DNA from: Ferrimonas balearica
Lineage (GTDB): Bacteria; Pseudomonadota; Gammaproteobacteria; Enterobacterales; Shewanellaceae
Length of the DNA stretch: 64,000 nucleotides
Assembly (NCBI RefSeq): GCF_019802085.1
Contig: NZ_JAHVHV010000004.1
Location: 124,001-188,000 of the forward strand
Direction: 5' to 3'
The notes below the pieces were generated by a model that was given only the letters and a program-made list of their open reading frames with translations, did no database searches and was not told the origin of the DNA. A program made the position numbers and the translations under genes. Shown piece by piece: positions 17,761 through 32,428 of this stretch. Numbering within the stretch: the first letter of the stretch is position 1; every line of letters begins with the position of its first letter.

Positions 17761-20700
17761 ATGCGAGCTGTCACCTTAGCTGTATTGGGTGCGCTGACCT
17801 GCGCTCAGACCGTCCAGGCGGGCGAAGTCCCGCTGCCTGCCAAACAGATCCAGACCTTCAACCTGTTCAGTCAGGGACACCAGTTGGAGCAACCGCTGGT
17901 GGTCTACCGCCACGGCGCCCGCACCCTGGTGCCACTGCAGGCATTGAGCGCCGCACTGGGCTTCGACATCCAGGTCAATCCCAACACCGCCTCCGCCAGC
18001 GGCTGGATCGTGGGAGAGAACGCCAACTTCATGCTGGATCTCAACCAGGATGAAGCGCGCCGCGGTTTCGAGCGCTATGAGCTGGACCCGGAGCGCCCCT
18101 GGGGACGGGACAGCGCCGACCTCTACCTGGACGCCGAGCTGATCCAGCAACTGCTGCCGTTGACCCTGAGTTTCAATCGGCCCGCCAGCCGCCTCTCCAT
18201 CAACAGCCCCTATCCCCTGCCAGCGGTCGTGCGGCTGGAGGAGCAGCAACAGCAACTGGCCCAGCTGGGCCTGCAACATCGATTCCACAGCGCCGGGTTC
18301 GACCCCATCCACCCCCACGTCTACGAAGACTTCTCCGATCCCATGGTGTTCGCCTACGCCAATGCCGCGGTGCTGGGGGAGGACATGCTGTCCCAGGATT
18401 ACCAGCTGGGCCTCATCAGCACCGGTGATGTGCTGGGTCAGAGCTACGAGTTCAACTACACCAAGCTGGCCAACGAGCGCAGTGAATACCGGCTGCGCTT
18501 CTCCCGGGACCTGGGGGACGTCAGCGAAAACCTGCCTCTCAACCTGGGGCGTTACCAGGCCGGTGACATCAGCTACCTGGGGGACAACCTGCTGCATGGG
18601 GCCAGCGAGGGCCTGGGTTTCCAGATCAGCAACCTGGCCAGCACCAAGTCCAACCGCTTCGGCACCACCGCCCTGGAGGGCAACGCGCCGCCGGACTGGC
18701 AGATCCACCTCTACCGCAACGGTGTACTGCTGGCCTTTACCCGGGCCGACAGCTCCGGCCGCTACCGCTTTTTGGACGTGCCGCTGATCAACGGCGCCAA
18801 CGTCTTCGAACTGCACCTGTACGGCAACAACGGCGAGCACCACATGCGCCGGGAGACCATCCAGTCCGGCCAGCACGTGGGCAAGGGCGAGGTGGGCTTC
18901 AACGCCATGTACCTGGACAACACCCAGTTCGTGTTCAACAGCCTGCGCCCGGACGAGGAGGAGGATCTGGGGGCCCGCCGCCAGTTTGCCCTGCGCGCCG
19001 ATTACGGCCTCACCAACCGCATCAGTGCCGGGATCAGCTATCACCAGCAGCAACTGGCCTACGACGACTGGGGCCGGGTGGAGCTGGAGGATCGCCACTA
19101 CCTGGGGGCCAACCTGGCGGCGGACCTGTTTGGCGGCAGCTGGGTGCTGGAAGGGGTCCGGGACGACGAGGGCAACAACGCCTACATGGCGGGCTGGAAC
19201 ACCCGGGTGGGCAGCAACCACCACTTCCGCCTCAACCACAGATACAACGGCGACATGCGCTCGGACCGCGTTGACCAGCAGGACCGCGCCCTGAAGCGGG
19301 AGACCGAGGCCTGGTTCGAGGGCCAGACCTGGCGCCTGGGGGGCTGGCAGTACGCCTTCGGGGCCGCCCATAACGCCCCCCAAGACGGCGGCGAAGCCTT
19401 CTCCGTCTACCAGAACCGCCTATCCACAAGGGTCGGGCCGCTTAACTTCAGCCACACCTACTTCTACGACACCCAGTACGACGACCGCCTGGCCCGTCAG
19501 AGCGGGGAGCTGCTGTTCACCACCAGCGGCTACGACTGGAACCTGTCAGGCCGGGCCGAGTACCAGTGGGGCTACGGCGTCGAGGAGATGGAGACCCGGC
19601 TGCACTGGCGCCCCTACCACAGCATCTACAACCAGACCCTGCTGTGGTACGCCGACCCGGTGGACCGCAAGAGCCGCTACGGCATCGGCCACGAGATCGC
19701 CTACCGCTTCCGCTGGCTCACCCTGGGCCTGCAGGGGGGGATCGACACCCGAGGCAACTGGCAGGTCAACACCACCGCCACAGTAGCAATCAACTACAAG
19801 GACAACCGTGACGGCGCCCCGCCGGAGGCCTTGCGGCCCCAGCTGTCGGACCTGGTGGTGCGGGTGTTCGTCGACGCCAACAACAACGGCCACTTCGACC
19901 GCAACGATCTGCCGCTATCCGGGGTGGCCATCAATACCGCCCCCAGCTGGCCCCGGGAGGTGAGCGACGACCAGGGCGAGATCCTGCTCCGTCAGGTGCC
20001 CAGCACCAGCCTCTACCGCATCGACATCGATCCCCGCCAACTGCCGCCGGGGATGGCGCTGCGGGATGGGCCCCTCGAGGTGATGCCCATGGCGGGCCAG
20101 CGCACCGAGGTGGACCTGGCCCTGGTGCGGGTGACCGACATCGACGGCACCCTGGTGACCCGTCACGGCCCGGTCTCCGGGCTGACCCTCACCCTGGCGG
20201 ATCTGGAGCACCAACCGGTGCACCAGACCCGCAGCAGCGCCGACGGCCAGTTCCAGATGAACGGGATCCGCCCGGGCAACTACTACCTGGTGCTGGACGA
20301 CGGTCAGCTGAAAAGAGAGGGGCTCAAGGCCCAGGTGCCGCTCTACCCGGTCAACATCGGCAGCCAGGGCGAGCCGCGCCGGGACTGGACCATCGAGCTG
20401 GAGATCCTGCCCGGCAGCCCCCACGGCCCCTCGGTGCAGGTGGCCCAGACCCTGGTGGAACCGGAGGTGATCCAGGACAACCCGGTGGTGACCCCGGTGG
20501 CCAGCCTGCCGCCCCCGGCCAAGCCCCTGTCGCGGATGGCGGACGACGATTACACCCTGCAGCTCTCCGCCAGCCGCGAGGCGTTCAACCTGCCCCGCCT
20601 CAAGCGCCAGTTCCCGGCCCTGTCACTGGAGCAGATCACCGTGATGCGCGGCGGTCGGCCCATGCACCTGCTGCTCTCCGGCCAGTACCCCAGCGTCCGC

Positions 20701-21114
20701 TCCGCCCAGTTCGGCATGCGGGATCTGCCCAAGGAGTTCGCCAACGATCTGCCCATCGTCCGACGTGTGGGGGATCTCAAGCGCGAGGCGGTTACCCCAA
20801 GCGCACCGGCCAAGCCGACCCAGGCGGCGAGCCCCCGTCCGGCGACGGATACCGGCGACGCCGACGCCTGGCTGGCGGCCCAGCCGGCCGGCAACCTGAC
20901 CTGGCAGCTGGCGGCCACCAAGGCCCGCAGCAGCGCCGAGGCCTTTATCCGCAACCACCAGCTGCCGCAGCCGGTGGTGATCCACCAGCACAACGGCTGG
21001 TACCAGATCCTGTGGGGCAGCTTTGACGACCGGGCCAGCGCCAACGCGGCGCTTAAGGCCCTGCCCAATGCCCCACAAAATCCATGGTTGCGTGGCATCG
21101 GCGGCTTGCGATAG
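17761..21114 (+). CDS. Usher-like outer-membrane beta-barrel with SPOR domains
   Basis: 1117 residues. The signal peptide ends near VQAGE. Residues 40-95 resemble a stalk domain (TLVPLQALSAALGFDIQVNP). Residues about 170-690 alternate aromatic/polar strands like a fimbrial-usher or TPS barrel; WQIHLYRNGVLLAFTRADSSGRY-type text is usher-like (keys: YRNG, GxY, NGxN). Then come SdrD/carboxypeptidase-regulatory modules (VFVDANNNGHFDRNDLPLSG, calcium-loop-like). Two SPOR-like segments follow, at about 931-1010 (YTLQLSASRE) and 1047-1117 (LTWQLAATKA). SPOR domains bind denuded septal peptidoglycan. No chaperone or pilin gene is nearby. I infer an outer-membrane protein anchored to the cell wall; the true function is unknown. 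Confidence 0.75.
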   Translation: MRAVTLAVLGALTCAQTVQAGEVPLPAKQIQTFNLFSQGHQLEQPLVVYRHGARTLVPLQALSAALGFDIQVNPNTASASGWIVGENANFMLDLNQDEARRGFERYELDPERPWGRDSADLYLDAELIQQLLPLTLSFNRPASRLSINSPYPLPAVVRLEEQQQQLAQLGLQHRFHSAGFDPIHPHVYEDFSDPMVFAYANAAVLGEDMLSQDYQLGLISTGDVLGQSYEFNYTKLANERSEYRLRFSRDLGDVSENLPLNLGRYQAGDISYLGDNLLHGASEGLGFQISNLASTKSNRFGTTALEGNAPPDWQIHLYRNGVLLAFTRADSSGRYRFLDVPLINGANVFELHLYGNNGEHHMRRETIQSGQHVGKGEVGFNAMYLDNTQFVFNSLRPDEEEDLGARRQFALRADYGLTNRISAGISYHQQQLAYDDWGRVELEDRHYLGANLAADLFGGSWVLEGVRDDEGNNAYMAGWNTRVGSNHHFRLNHRYNGDMRSDRVDQQDRALKRETEAWFEGQTWRLGGWQYAFGAAHNAPQDGGEAFSVYQNRLSTRVGPLNFSHTYFYDTQYDDRLARQSGELLFTTSGYDWNLSGRAEYQWGYGVEEMETRLHWRPYHSIYNQTLLWYADPVDRKSRYGIGHEIAYRFRWLTLGLQGGIDTRGNWQVNTTATVAINYKDNRDGAPPEALRPQLSDLVVRVFVDANNNGHFDRNDLPLSGVAINTAPSWPREVSDDQGEILLRQVPSTSLYRIDIDPRQLPPGMALRDGPLEVMPMAGQRTEVDLALVRVTDIDGTLVTRHGPVSGLTLTLADLEHQPVHQTRSSADGQFQMNGIRPGNYYLVLDDGQLKREGLKAQVPLYPVNIGSQGEPRRDWTIELEILPGSPHGPSVQVAQTLVEPEVIQDNPVVTPVASLPPPAKPLSRMADDDYTLQLSASREAFNLPRLKRQFPALSLEQITVMRGGRPMHLLLSGQYPSVRSAQFGMRDLPKEFANDLPIVRRVGDLKREAVTPSAPAKPTQAASPRPATDTGDADAWLAAQPAGNLTWQLAATKARSSAEAFIRNHQLPQPVVIHQHNGWYQILWGSFDDRASANAALKALPNAPQNPWLRGIGGLR

Positions 21115-21212
21115 GGTGTGCTGCCCCAAAAGTCGCCGCACTTGGGATCCAATCGAGTTTTTGGAACGGGTTCATGCAAACTTTGGGCATGTGTACCGCT
21201 TGGGGGGCGTGT

Positions 21213-21218
21213 TATAAT
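21213..21218 (+). promoter_or_regulatory. -10 element of folE2
   Basis: TATAAT in the context GTGTTATAATCG, 33 bases before the first folE2 ATG. No convincing -35 hexamer. The TGTTATAAT core resembles half of a Zur box, but the second half-site is absent, so zinc control is only a possibility. Confidence 0.45.
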
Positions 21219-21250
21219 CGCCGCCCTCTTGCAGTACCGGGTGGAAACAG

Positions 21251-22198
21251 ATGACGGAGAACCTTAGCATGCCGACAACGATGCCCGACGTGGCCAGCAG
21301 CGCAAAAGCGCAAGTCAGCGGCACACTGGATTGGGTCGGGATGAGCAACATTGAATTGCCGATGACCATCAAGGCCGACGACGGCCAGGCGCGGCAGATC
21401 AGCACCCGGGTCGAAGCCTTTGTGAACCTGGCCGAGCCCCAGGCCAAGGGGATCCACATGTCACGCCTCTACCTGGCGCTGGACAAACTCTCCCTGGAGC
21501 AGGAACTGACCCTGCAGAGCCTCAAGGGCCTGCTGGACGGTTTTATCAGCAGCCACGAGGCCCTGTCCGACCGGGCCCAGGTGACCTTCGCCTTCGATTA
21601 CCACCTGCGTCGTCCGGCCCTGATCTCCGGTAACCACGGCTGGCGCAACTACCCGGTGACCCTGGTGGGCCGCCTGGACCAGGGCAAGCTGGACCTGGAG
21701 CTGAAAGTGGAAGTGGCCTACTCCTCCACCTGCCCCTGCTCCGCCGCCCTGGCCCGTCAGCTGATCCAGGAAGCCTTCGAGCACCAGTTCCACGGCGAAG
21801 AGCAGCTGAACGCGGAAACCATCCACCAGTGGCTGGGCACCACCGCCGGCATCGTGGCCACCCCCCACAGCCAGCGCAGCGTGGCCGAGGTCAAGGTCAA
21901 GCTGGCCGACAGCCTCACCGAGCTGCCGATCCTGGCCCTGGTGGAGGCGATCGAGGGCGCGCTGAAGACCCCGGTCCAGGCCGCGGTAAAACGGGAAGAT
22001 GAGCAGGAGTTCGCCCGCCTCAACGGCCAGAACCTGATGTTCGTGGAGGACGCCGCGCGTAAGCTCAAGTACGCCCTCAACGAGCAGGCCGGCTACACCG
22101 ATTTCTGGCTGCGGGTGAACCACCTGGAAAGCCTCCACGCCCACGACGCCGTGGCGGTGGACACCAAGGGCGTCGAGGGCGGCTACCTGCCCTACTGA
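21251..22198 (+). CDS. folE2: GTP cyclohydrolase I type 2 (FolE2)
   Basis: Converts GTP to 7,8-dihydroneopterin triphosphate, the first step of folate (and queuosine precursor) synthesis. FolE2 does not depend strictly on zinc, unlike FolE. 315 residues. Family segments: [12 protein letters not shown], the [14 protein letters not shown] substrate-region strand, the conserved [12 protein letters not shown] cysteines and [13 protein letters not shown]. Two starts are possible: ATG 21251 with a weak GGAAAC, or ATG 21269 with a well-placed GGAG at 21256-21259. I list the longer form. It stands alone between the usher-like gene and a terminator. Confidence 0.93.
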   Translation: MTENLSMPTTMPDVASSAKAQVSGTLDWVGMSNIELPMTIKADDGQARQISTRVEAFVNLAEPQAKGIHMSRLYLALDKLSLEQELTLQSLKGLLDGFISSHEALSDRAQVTFAFDYHLRRPALISGNHGWRNYPVTLVGRLDQGKLDLELKVEVAYSSTCPCSAALARQLIQEAFEHQFHGEEQLNAETIHQWLGTTAGIVATPHSQRSVAEVKVKLADSLTELPILALVEAIEGALKTPVQAAVKREDEQEFARLNGQNLMFVEDAARKLKYALNEQAGYTDFWLRVNHLESLHAHDAVAVDTKGVEGGYLPY

Positions 22199-22222
22199 GC
22201 CCTGGCTCCATCCCAGCAAAAA

Positions 22223-22246
22223 GCGCCGCCTTCGCGGCGCTTTTTT
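22223..22246 (+). terminator. Intrinsic terminator of folE2
   Basis: GCGCCGC, loop CTTC, GCGGCGC, then TTTTTT. Confidence 0.92.
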
Positions 22247-22446
22247 GTGCCCGGATGAGACCGACTCGGTGGGGAGAGGCACAAAATCCCCTTCGACCCA
22301 GACTCAGACCAAAAGGGCGACAAACCCTGTTAATCTGCTCATAAATCATAAGGTTAATCTTTGTTTCCCGGGCCATTCCTCGGCACCATGGCGACGCAGA
22401 CGTCCCGATGGAGGCGCGCCATGACCCCACATTCAAGGAGTAACCG
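22247..22446 (+). other. Promoter region of the secreted unknown at 22447
   Basis: Mostly A+T-rich. It holds a direct repeat GTTAATCT at 22329-22336 and 22353-22360 (24-base period). ArcA sites are built from such GTTAA-type direct repeats, so ArcA binding is conceivable; the spacing is not the classical 11 bases. Confidence 0.3.
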
Positions 22447-22956
22447 ATGAACGGAACCGCCAAGACCCCTTTGCTGATCGCCCTGCTGATGTTGGCCCCC
22501 CAGGTCCAGGCCGAGGAACAGCTGGTCAAGCACGCCAGAAACGCCGGCATCACCGCCTGCCTCTCCACCATCGCCGATCTCGAGCAGTTCTTCGGCGCCG
22601 GCAACAACTACGGCTCCTGGTCCACCTGGGCCAGCGACAAGGCGGACGACCAGATCTTCAACTCCGCCATGGAGATCACCTTCTCCGACGGGGTACACCT
22701 GATTGACCTGACCGTGGCCCCCACCAAGGACGGCCACTGCTCCTACGCGTACACCCGCACCTGGAGCGCGGAGCAGAACTGCATGGCGGTCTCCCGCCAG
22801 GACTTTATGAAGGGGGCCAGCTACAAAACCGAGCTCAACGCCAACGTCGCCGCCTTTGAAGACGGCACGGCGCGGCTGTTCCTGATGCCCTCGGGCAACA
22901 GCTGTGTGCTGCAGAAAAAAGAGGTGGGGATCCGCCACAAGCGCCAGGGCGAGTGA
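22447..22956 (+). CDS. Secreted protein of unknown function
   Basis: 169 residues. The signal peptide ends at VQAEE. The mature part has four cysteines (ITACLSTI, GHCSYAY, QNCMAV, NSCVLQ) that could form two disulfides in the periplasm. It is rich in aromatic residues and has no motif I recognise. The ATG at 22447 follows CAAGGAGTAACCG, a strong binding site. It is monocistronic with its own terminator. Cysteine spacing and the lack of hydrophobic segments after the signal peptide suggest a small soluble periplasmic protein. Confidence 0.75.
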   Translation: MNGTAKTPLLIALLMLAPQVQAEEQLVKHARNAGITACLSTIADLEQFFGAGNNYGSWSTWASDKADDQIFNSAMEITFSDGVHLIDLTVAPTKDGHCSYAYTRTWSAEQNCMAVSRQDFMKGASYKTELNANVAAFEDGTARLFLMPSGNSCVLQKKEVGIRHKRQGE

Positions 22957-22960
22957 TCGT

Positions 22961-22987
22961 CGGGCCGGCCAGTGCGCCGGCCCGTTG
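22961..22987. terminator. Stem-loop between convergent genes
   Basis: CGGGCCGGC, a six-base loop and GCCGGCCCG, followed by TTGTTTA. A 9-bp GC stem with a modest T-rich tail. It lies between the secreted unknown (+) and the yhcC stop (-). Confidence 0.7.
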
Positions 22988-22988
22988 T

Positions 22989-23927
22989 TTATTGGGGGGT
23001 AAAGGGGCGGCCCAGGGCGCTGCCCTGGCCACCGTCGCGCTCGAGCCGGGCCACCAGCTGGTTCATCACCAGCCACTTGTCGCCACACCAGTCGGGGGCG
23101 ATCAGCTCCGGCGGGCGGGCGTAGGCGCTCACCCGGTGATACACCACCTCAGGCGGGGTCTGGCGGATAAGCCCCGCGGCACAATCGCTGTAGGTGGCCT
23201 CGTCCCACAGGGGCAACCGGCCGGCCCGCCACTGCTTGGCCATGATGCTGCCCTCCACCACGTGCAGGGGATGCAGCTTGAGCCCGTCGGTGCCCTCCGC
23301 CAGCACCCGTTGCAGGGTGGTCTCGCCGTGCGCCGGGGTCTCCCCGGGCAGGCCCAGGATCAGGTGGGTACACACCTTGAGGCCGTAGAGCCGGGCCCGA
23401 GCCACGGTCTCGGCGTAGGCGGCAAAGTCGTGGCCGCGGTTGATCCGCTTCAAGGTGGCGTCGTGGGCGCTCTGCAGCCCCAGCTCGAGCCACACCTCCA
23501 TCCCCTGCTGCTGGTAACTGGCCAGCAGCGCCAGCACCTCGTCCGGCACACAGTCCGGTCGGGTGCCCACGCAGATCCCGACGATGTCCGACACCGCCAA
23601 CGCCTCCTCGTACTTGCGCTTAAGCACAGCGTACTCGTCGTAGGTGGAGGTGTAGGCCTGAAAATAGGCCAGGTAGCGCCGGTCCGGTCGGGTGGTGATC
23701 CCTTCCCGCCGGACTCGGCCCGCTTCGAGCTGCGCCGCCACACTCTCCTGGCTGCCGTGCTCGGCGCTGAAGGAGGAGACGTTGCAGAAGGTGCAGCCCC
23801 CCACCCCCAGGTTGCCGTCCCGATTGGGGCAGGTAAAGGCGGCGTCGATGGTCAGCTTGTGGATCTTCTGGCCATAGCGGGCCGTCATGTAGTGACCCAG
23901 GGTATGGACGTATCGGTTCAGTCCCAC
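22989..23927 (-). CDS. yhcC: Radical SAM protein, YhcC family (TIGR01212)
   Basis: 312 residues, against 309 for E. coli YhcC. The iron-sulfur cluster cysteines are in FTCPNRDGN and GGCTFCNVSSF. The rest follows YhcC closely: RYLAYFQAYTSTYDEY, GTRPDCVPDEVL, VWLELGLQSAHD, INRGHDF, KLHPLHVVEGSIMAK and GSALGRPF. The biochemical reaction of the family is not settled. In E. coli yhcC is likewise divergent from gltB. I start at GTG 23927 (GLNRYVHTL) behind CCGGAG, because the E. coli alignment begins there; the frame stays open to 23966 without support. Confidence 0.88.
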   Translation of the reverse strand: MGLNRYVHTLGHYMTARYGQKIHKLTIDAAFTCPNRDGNLGVGGCTFCNVSSFSAEHGSQESVAAQLEAGRVRREGITTRPDRRYLAYFQAYTSTYDEYAVLKRKYEEALAVSDIVGICVGTRPDCVPDEVLALLASYQQQGMEVWLELGLQSAHDATLKRINRGHDFAAYAETVARARLYGLKVCTHLILGLPGETPAHGETTLQRVLAEGTDGLKLHPLHVVEGSIMAKQWRAGRLPLWDEATYSDCAAGLIRQTPPEVVYHRVSAYARPPELIAPDWCGDKWLVMNQLVARLERDGGQGSALGRPFTPQ

Positions 23928-24360
23928 GGCGGGCTCCGGCGATGAAAAAACGCGCAATGATACCAATCGATGAATCCAGCGGCGGCGATCCGGATCACAG
24001 CCACCGGCGATAATCGATGGTTATCGGCCCATAATTCCGCCCCCGAAACCCACTCGCCGCGCGCGCTTGGGCCTTGGAGCCACCGGATGGGGCCCCGCCA
24101 TGGCGCAGGCGCGCGCCAAAAGGGCGCAACCATCGGCTTCGCTTCGGGTCCAACTGCATATCGACCCGCTCTGGCCTACCCCTAGCCGGCCCCAAAATCA
24201 ACCGCTTTGATAGCCAAAGAGCATGGTGTCATGGCCCCTTCTCAGTGGTCAGGCGAGTTGACCCGGCTCCGGCTGTGGAAGTAATTTAGTTGGTTCGATT
24301 GCATAAATATGTGGTTGCACCCGTATCGGGCATGCGGTAGGGCAACCTTGGAGGAAAGGA
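23928..24360. other. yhcC/gltB divergent promoter region
   Basis: 430 bases with no gene. The left 250 bases are GC-rich and without recognisable motif. The last 80 become A+T-rich and contain the likely gltB promoter around GATTGCATAAATATG (24297-24311). A GGTTGC/GCAACC pair could fold part of the leader just before the gltB binding site GGAGGAAAGG. Lrp, ArgR or nitrogen control of gltB is common elsewhere, but I see no clean operator. Confidence 0.4.
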
Positions 24361-30238
<5,878 letters not shown>

Positions 30239-30260
30239 CGGTACCGCGTTCCCACTGTTT

Positions 30261-30288
30261 GGCCCCGCCCGTTGCGGGGCCTTTTTTT
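30261..30288 (+). terminator. Intrinsic terminator of gltBD
   Basis: GGCCCCGC, loop CCGTT, GCGGGGCC, then seven T. The T-run overlaps the stop of the convergent small membrane gene. Confidence 0.93.
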
Positions 30289-30436
30289 ACTCCTTGACCA
30301 GGGAGCCCGAGCGGGGCCCGTCAGCGATGCAGCGCACCAGTGTGCGGCCCCAGGGGGTCATCTGACCGAGCAGGGCCCCAAGGGTCAACCAGACCCCGAG
30401 CCCCAAGACCACCCACAACAATAACCACAGGTTCAT
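30287..30436 (-). CDS. Small single-pass membrane protein, unknown
   Basis: 49 residues: one long hydrophobic helix (LWLLLWVVLGLGVWLTLGALLG) and a basic C-terminal tail (GRTLVRCIADGPRSG). It starts at the ATG at 30436 with GGGAGG six bases upstream. The open frame continues upstream to 30544, but that part is not protein-like. It stands alone between gltD and the cytochrome/lipoprotein operon. No family recognised; the strong binding site and clean TM helix argue that it is real. Confidence 0.6.
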   Translation of the reverse strand: MNLWLLLWVVLGLGVWLTLGALLGQMTPWGRTLVRCIADGPRSGSLVKE

Positions 30437-30542
30437 ACCGCCTCCCATGCCGTGTTGCCTGCCTCTGTCCTGATCTTGGCACCCTGGCCGGCGCGCACCT
30501 TGGCCGGGATCAAGTTCCCGGCCGGTTTCATCACACTGCAAC

Positions 30543-30568
30543 AAAAAGGCCCCCGCATTGCGGGGGCC
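30543..30568 (-). terminator. Intrinsic terminator of the lipoprotein/cytochrome operon
   Basis: On the minus strand GGCCCCCGC, loop AAT, GCGGGGGCC, then TTTTTGT. Confidence 0.9.
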
Positions 30569-30574
30569 TGGGAC

Positions 30575-31042
30575 TCAGCCCTGGGGGGCGTCCATCACGT
30601 TTGGCGGTGTCGAGGCCAGCGCCCCGTGCACCCGGATGCTCAGCTTGACCGACGTCACCCGGTCACCCAGTTGCGGCTCCCGGTCCGGGCTGAAGTGGTA
30701 CACCCCGGGCTCAAGCTCCTCCAGGGTGCCCACGCAATCCGGCACCTCCTGGCCACAACCGAAGCGATCGCTGGTGTGCCAGGGCATCGAGAAGGCGGTG
30801 TCGTAGGCCCCGGCGTAGCCGAGGAAGGTGACGCTGTAATCCGACGCCCCGGTGACCGCCAGCCCCGCCCCGTTATCCAGGGTGAAGCTCAGGCTGCCGT
30901 CCGGCGCCAGCTCGGTCAGGGTCAGCGCCAGTTCGGTGGCCTCGTCCACCGGCACGCTGCTCGGCGGGGTCGGCCCCTTGTCATCGCTGCTGCACCCGAC
31001 CAGGGCCAGGGCCAGCGCGGCGCTCAACAGACGTTTGCTCAT
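30575..31042 (-). CDS. Lipoprotein partner of the split-Soret-type cytochrome
   Basis: 155 residues. The signal peptide ends in a lipobox, ALALVGC, so Cys16 or thereabouts is lipidated. A Pro/Ser linker and one beta-sandwich-like domain follow (LALTLTELAPDGSLSFTLDNGAG ... SVKLSIRVHG, shown by key strands). The fold and text recall the N-terminal domain of the OmcA/MtrC cytochromes at 40.6 and 43.5 kb, but there are no heme motifs. Two other cysteines (FGCGQ, PDCVG) may form a disulfide. It follows the cytochrome gene by 14 bases with GGGAGGGG before the ATG. I infer an outer-membrane anchor or docking protein; this is not established. Confidence 0.72.
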   Translation of the reverse strand: MSKRLLSAALALALVGCSSDDKGPTPPSSVPVDEATELALTLTELAPDGSLSFTLDNGAGLAVTGASDYSVTFLGYAGAYDTAFSMPWHTSDRFGCGQEVPDCVGTLEELEPGVYHFSPDREPQLGDRVTSVKLSIRVHGALASTPPNVMDAPQG

Positions 31043-31056
31043 AACCCCTCCCGGTC

Positions 31057-31983
31057 TCAGTTGTGGCAGTCGCTGCAGGTGGCGTCGGCGTGGACGCCGC
31101 TCAGGCCGGCACCCACATCATGGGGGCTGTGGCAGGTCTGACACTCCATCTGGCTGGCCACGTCGGTGGCGATGTAGCTGTCCGGCTCCGCTTTGCTGCT
31201 GCTGTGGCAGGAGAGGCAGTCGGCGTTGCCCGGGGCCTGGGTGTCCGCTTCCAGGGTGCCGTCCACGGACTGGTTGAGGAAGCTGACGGTGGTGTAGGCG
31301 ATCTCGGCGGTCACCTGGGCGCAGCGCTCCAGCTTGGCCTGGTGGCTGGAGCCGTAACGGCTCTGCTTGGACCACAGGGAGACGGAGGTGTGGCACAGGA
31401 TGGAGTTGGCCACCGACTGACCCAGCTTGTCGGCGGTCAGCGGCTCGCCGGCGTCGTCGTTGCGGGTCGGTGCCCCGATGGCACTCAGGAAGGCCTCGTC
31501 ACCGCGGGGCATGGGGGTGTGCTCGTAGTAGCGGAACACCGAGCGGATCACCGCGGTGCGATCCACGCCGGCCAGCATGTTGACCGCCATGGCAGAGGCG
31601 TTTACGCAGCCACAGAGGGTGCCCCAGCCGGCGATGCCGCCCCCGCCGTAGGCGGCGATGTTGGTGGGGATGGCCGCGAAGTTACACGCGTCCTCGTGGC
31701 CCATCTCCGCCAGCTCCTGGACGATGGCGTCAAACACCCCGTACATGCAGCCGCCGCGGCCGTAGCCGTCGTAGGCCCGTTTGGCCACCGCCATGGGATC
31801 CAGTTTGACGTAGCCGAGCAGGTTCTCGGTCAGATCCCCGCCCCCCTCGCTGCCGATGCCGATCTGGTTGTCTCCGCTGCACGATTCCGCCGCCATGGCC
31901 TTGGGCCCAATCAAGGCGGTGCCCGCCACGGTTCCGGCGATCCCCATAATGCGGCCCATGGCCTGGCGTCTGTCCAGAGTCAT
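31057..31983 (-). CDS. Split-Soret-like triheme cytochrome, Tat-exported
   Basis: 308 residues. A twin-arginine signal (DRRQAMGR then a hydrophobic stretch to MAAES) sends the folded protein to the periplasm. Residues about 50-130 carry the C_GCAxxG_C_C-type signature GGCMYGVFDA and GWGTLCGCVNASAMA, as in Desulfovibrio split-Soret cytochromes. The C-terminal 60 residues hold three CxxCH heme sites (CLSCH, CQTCH, CSDCH), the last one residue from the end. The characterised split-Soret proteins have two hemes per chain, so three is unusual. Reductase or electron-transfer activity is inferred. First gene of an operon with the lipoprotein; ATG 31983 follows GAGAG. Confidence 0.78.
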   Translation of the reverse strand: MTLDRRQAMGRIMGIAGTVAGTALIGPKAMAAESCSGDNQIGIGSEGGGDLTENLLGYVKLDPMAVAKRAYDGYGRGGCMYGVFDAIVQELAEMGHEDACNFAAIPTNIAAYGGGGIAGWGTLCGCVNASAMAVNMLAGVDRTAVIRSVFRYYEHTPMPRGDEAFLSAIGAPTRNDDAGEPLTADKLGQSVANSILCHTSVSLWSKQSRYGSSHQAKLERCAQVTAEIAYTTVSFLNQSVDGTLEADTQAPGNADCLSCHSSSKAEPDSYIATDVASQMECQTCHSPHDVGAGLSGVHADATCSDCHN

Positions 31984-32428
31984 TCTCTCATTCCCCTACA
32001 AGTATCAATGTCTGTCCCCGACCCGGTCGGCGACCCTGGAGCCAGTCTAAGGAGCCAAAGCGAGGCCCGGTGCGCCGCGCATCACACTAATCTCGGGGCC
32101 GGTTTTACTCCGCATCAGACGAAACCCGCCGAAGATTCCTCGCCGATTGGCGCCTGTTTTTCATGCGTCGCTCACACCTTCCCCGCTCGACCAACGGCCC
32201 GGGGTTACCACTATGGGCACTAATGTTGATTAGCGGTGAATTTGCCCGGGCAAATCGAGGCAAATTCACGGAGGCGGATCACAGCGACGAAGATGGGCGA
32301 AAGACCGGCCTGGTGAGACGAAAGATCAAGGGCTTTGCCACTGCCGGAGGGTGGAACCCAGATCACGGCGAGGGAGCGCCGGGGCCGCTAGACTGTGGGC
32401 CAATGATTCGCCATCGACCGACCAGGAC
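31984..32428. promoter_or_regulatory. Divergent cytochrome/ToxR-like regulator control region
   Basis: 445 bases with no gene I can support. Its main feature is a nested palindrome at 32236-32269. GTGAATTTGCC pairs with GGCAAATTCAC across 12 bases, and inside it lies a perfect 14-base palindrome TTTGCCCGGGCAAA (32241-32254). Three GGCAAA-type half-sites therefore compete for two pairings. This looks like an operator for a dimeric regulator, possibly the adjacent ToxR-like protein. Confidence 0.55.

Noticed and set aside
17761-21114. True fimbrial usher
   Set aside because: No chaperone or pilin genes nearby, and the C-terminal SPOR-like and SdrD-like modules are not part of fimbrial ushers. 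Reported instead as usher-like.
21205-21225. Zur box before folE2
   Set aside because: TGTTATAAT resembles one half-site, but the second half is not there; a plain -10 element explains it equally well.
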